Of a DNA stretch of 6,625 bases, positions 5,429 to 6,625 are shown one piece after another. Numbering within the stretch: position 1 is the stretch's first letter; every line of letters starts with the position of its first letter. The notes under the pieces were generated by a model. The model was given only the letters and a program-made list of their open reading frames with translations. It ran no database searches and was not told the origin of the DNA. Origin of the DNA: Chlamydiota bacterium (GTDB lineage: Bacteria; Chlamydiota; Chlamydiia; Chlamydiales; JAJFMK01); NCBI GenBank assembly GCA_021772215.1, contig JAJFMK010000131.1, forward strand, positions 1 through 6,625, read 5' to 3'. Position numbers and translations under genes: made by a program.

Positions 5429-6433
5429 GATCAGCATCTCCTTAAGCTCGCTAGGCGTTGGTCTTTCACTTGGATCCAGCGAGACCATTTTACTAATAAA
5501 CTTAGCTAAGCGCTGATCCACTTTAGCTTCGATAAGTTCATCATAGACGCTTTCGGAAGATTTAGGCTGATCTGTATCAAGTACCCTGCTTTTTACAAAA
5601 TTATCCCATTCCTGAGGTGATTCCTTAGGTAAGGGTTTGAATGTCTTAAAGGGATAAAGTCGCGTCTTAGTAATGAGATTATACAAAACAATACCCACTG
5701 CAAAGGTTTGCATTTTTTTAAGTAGCGGCACAAACTCATCATACCCACCAGATCTCCAATTTATTAATAACTCTTTACCTTTTTTTAAATCAGCAATTGT
5801 TACGGTGGTATAGGCGCGGAAAAACAAATTAAACACATTAATTATATATTCGCGAGTATTGGCTTTTGAAGCATCCAAGCACATAGCAATTCCAAAGTCG
5901 ATAAAACGAATATTAACATTATCACCACTCTTTATATGCAAGATGTTATCGTTTTTAATATCTAAGTGTAATATGTTTAATTGTTGAATTTGAAAAAGGC
6001 CAGTAAGTATTTTGTAGTATGTTGAAATTTCTAATTTAATAGGAGGTTGGTATAAATCCCCATCCATGCGTGGCGTCAAATAACCATACTCTTCAGTTGC
6101 ACCATTTGCATTCACAACTGTTCTTAAATCAACTGGCTGTGATTGTATTTGACTACAAAAATCTCCTCTAGAATTGATTTTTTTCAATACCTCAGCCTCG
6201 TTTGTAAAAGGTTTTTTAACTAGACTAAGGTCGGCATGTCTAGTTGAGCTTCTCTTATACACCCACTCACCGCTTTGAGGAAACAGTGTATCAGTGCCAA
6301 TCATATGGACAACATGAACTGTGCTATAAAGACCTTCAGCAATCTTCTCACCAATTCTATATTTAATTCCTCTTGGATCCACAAGGGGTTCTTCAGCGGA
6401 CCTTTTTACCCCGATAATAGTATTTGTGCTCAT
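5423..6433 (-). CDS. Hanks-type (eukaryotic-like) Ser/Thr protein kinase, copy 2
   Basis: This is a 336-residue paralogue of the adjacent kinase. The glycine-rich loop is at 28-40, with ATP lysine Lys60, catalytic loop HLDIKNDN (156-163), DFG at 179-181, Gln242 in place of the helix-F aspartate and DPSERPT near the end. It lacks an 8-residue insert present before the lysine in copy 1. The frame is open to an ATG at 6532, but that extension would read through the terminal repeat of the element at 6456. The ATG at 6433 matches the copy 1 start (MSTNTIIGVKRS versus MSTHTIIGVKRS) and follows the same TATACA plus 10 nt arrangement, so 6433 is chosen. There is no signal peptide or membrane helix. 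Ends are nearly identical to copy 1 while the middle has diverged. The substrate is unknown. Confidence 0.9.
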   Translation of the reverse strand: MSTNTIIGVKRSAEEPLVDPRGIKYRIGEKIAEGLYSTVHVVHMIGTDTLFPQSGEWVYKRSSTRHADLSLVKKPFTNEAEVLKKINSRGDFCSQIQSQPVDLRTVVNANGATEEYGYLTPRMDGDLYQPPIKLEISTYYKILTGLFQIQQLNILHLDIKNDNILHIKSGDNVNIRFIDFGIAMCLDASKANTREYIINVFNLFFRAYTTVTIADLKKGKELLINWRSGGYDEFVPLLKKMQTFAVGIVLYNLITKTRLYPFKTFKPLPKESPQEWDNFVKSRVLDTDQPKSSESVYDELIEAKVDQRLAKFISKMVSLDPSERPTPSELKEMLIN

Positions 6434-6443
6434 CTTAATATTT

Positions 6444-6449
6444 TGTATA
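6444..6449 (-). promoter_or_regulatory. Candidate -10 element of kinase 2
   Basis: TATACA on the minus strand lies 10 nt before the ATG at 6433, as in kinase 1. The sequence that would carry the -35 is the terminal repeat of the adjacent element, so expression may depend on that element. Confidence 0.4.
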
Positions 6450-6455
6450 GAGGGA

Positions 6456-6625
6456 CTTGCAAAATTGCTTTGCCTGGAAAAAATGGGAATTTTAAAGCTT
6501 ATTTCGAGTGACAGCGAAGCTGCCACGGTCAATTCGACGAGGTCGACCCTTGAGGGTCGATTGAAGAGAAGAGACGAAAATAGGCTTTAAAAGGGCATTT
6601 TTAACGGGCGAATGAGTTTTGCAAG
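6456..6625. mobile_element. MITE-like element with 51-nt imperfect terminal inverted repeats (may run past the window)
   Basis: The left arm (6456-6506) and right arm (6575-6625) are inverted copies. I count about 39 matches in 52 aligned columns, including a perfect outer 9 bp (CTTGCAAAA / TTTTGCAAG) and a shared TTTTAAAGC block. The 68-nt centre has two hairpins, CAGC-GAA-GCTG (6512-6522) and TCGACCC-TTGA-GGGTCGA (6543-6560). There is no ORF for a transposase. The whole unit could fold as one long hairpin. The window ends exactly at the last base of the right arm, so the outer boundary and any target duplication cannot be seen. Confidence 0.65.

Noticed and set aside
6275..6511. 78-codon plus-strand ORF at the right end
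   Set aside because: It is antisense to the kinase 2 N-terminus and the terminal repeat, with no supporting motif.
6434..6532. 33-residue N-terminal extension of kinase 2
   Set aside because: It is encoded by the MITE-like arm and the promoter, is absent from kinase 1, and the ATG at 6433 aligns with the paralogue start.

Overview
The window comes from a bacterial genome. It carries ordinary housekeeping and repair genes (tag, rlmN) next to an ankyrin-repeat protein, two AT-rich paralogous soluble Hanks-type kinases and several dispersed inverted repeats. Ankyrin and eukaryotic-like kinase genes together with repeats suggest a host-associated or amoeba-symbiont bacterium, for example a Chlamydia-related lineage. 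That placement is inferred from gene content and overall feel only and is not proven by any marker here.

Layout: (1) 1-318, the 3' end of a plus-strand ankyrin-repeat gene. (2) 319-663, a gap with two strong inverted repeats and a doubtful 33-codon ORF. (3) 664-1899, a tight minus-strand operon of tag (DNA-3-methyladenine glycosylase I), a VOC/glyoxalase-fold protein and a 101-residue coiled-coil protein, joined by 11-nt and 4-nt overlaps. (4) A divergent promoter region at about 1900-1989. (5) 1979-3094, plus-strand rlmN (23S rRNA A2503 / tRNA A37 methyltransferase). (6) 3152-3910, a convergent minus-strand bicupin gene. (7) 4116-5150 and 5423-6433, tandem minus-strand kinase paralogues with mosaic similarity. 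(8) 6456-6625, a MITE-like inverted-repeat element cut by the window edge.

The left two-thirds is mostly about 50-58% GC. The kinase region drops to about 30-40%, which marks it as accessory. Three genes (rlmN and both kinases) have a -10-like hexamer exactly 10 nt before the start codon and no Shine-Dalgarno sequence, suggesting leaderless or near-leaderless transcripts. The most unusual material is the repeat family on the right. A roughly 33-nt segment, including a TAG stop, is shared in inverted orientation by the ends of rlmN and kinase 2. Nested hairpins follow both kinases. A 170-bp element with 51-nt imperfect terminal inverted repeats ends in the same CTTGCAAAA core that borders those hairpins. 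I found no CRISPR array, rRNA, tRNA or transposase.
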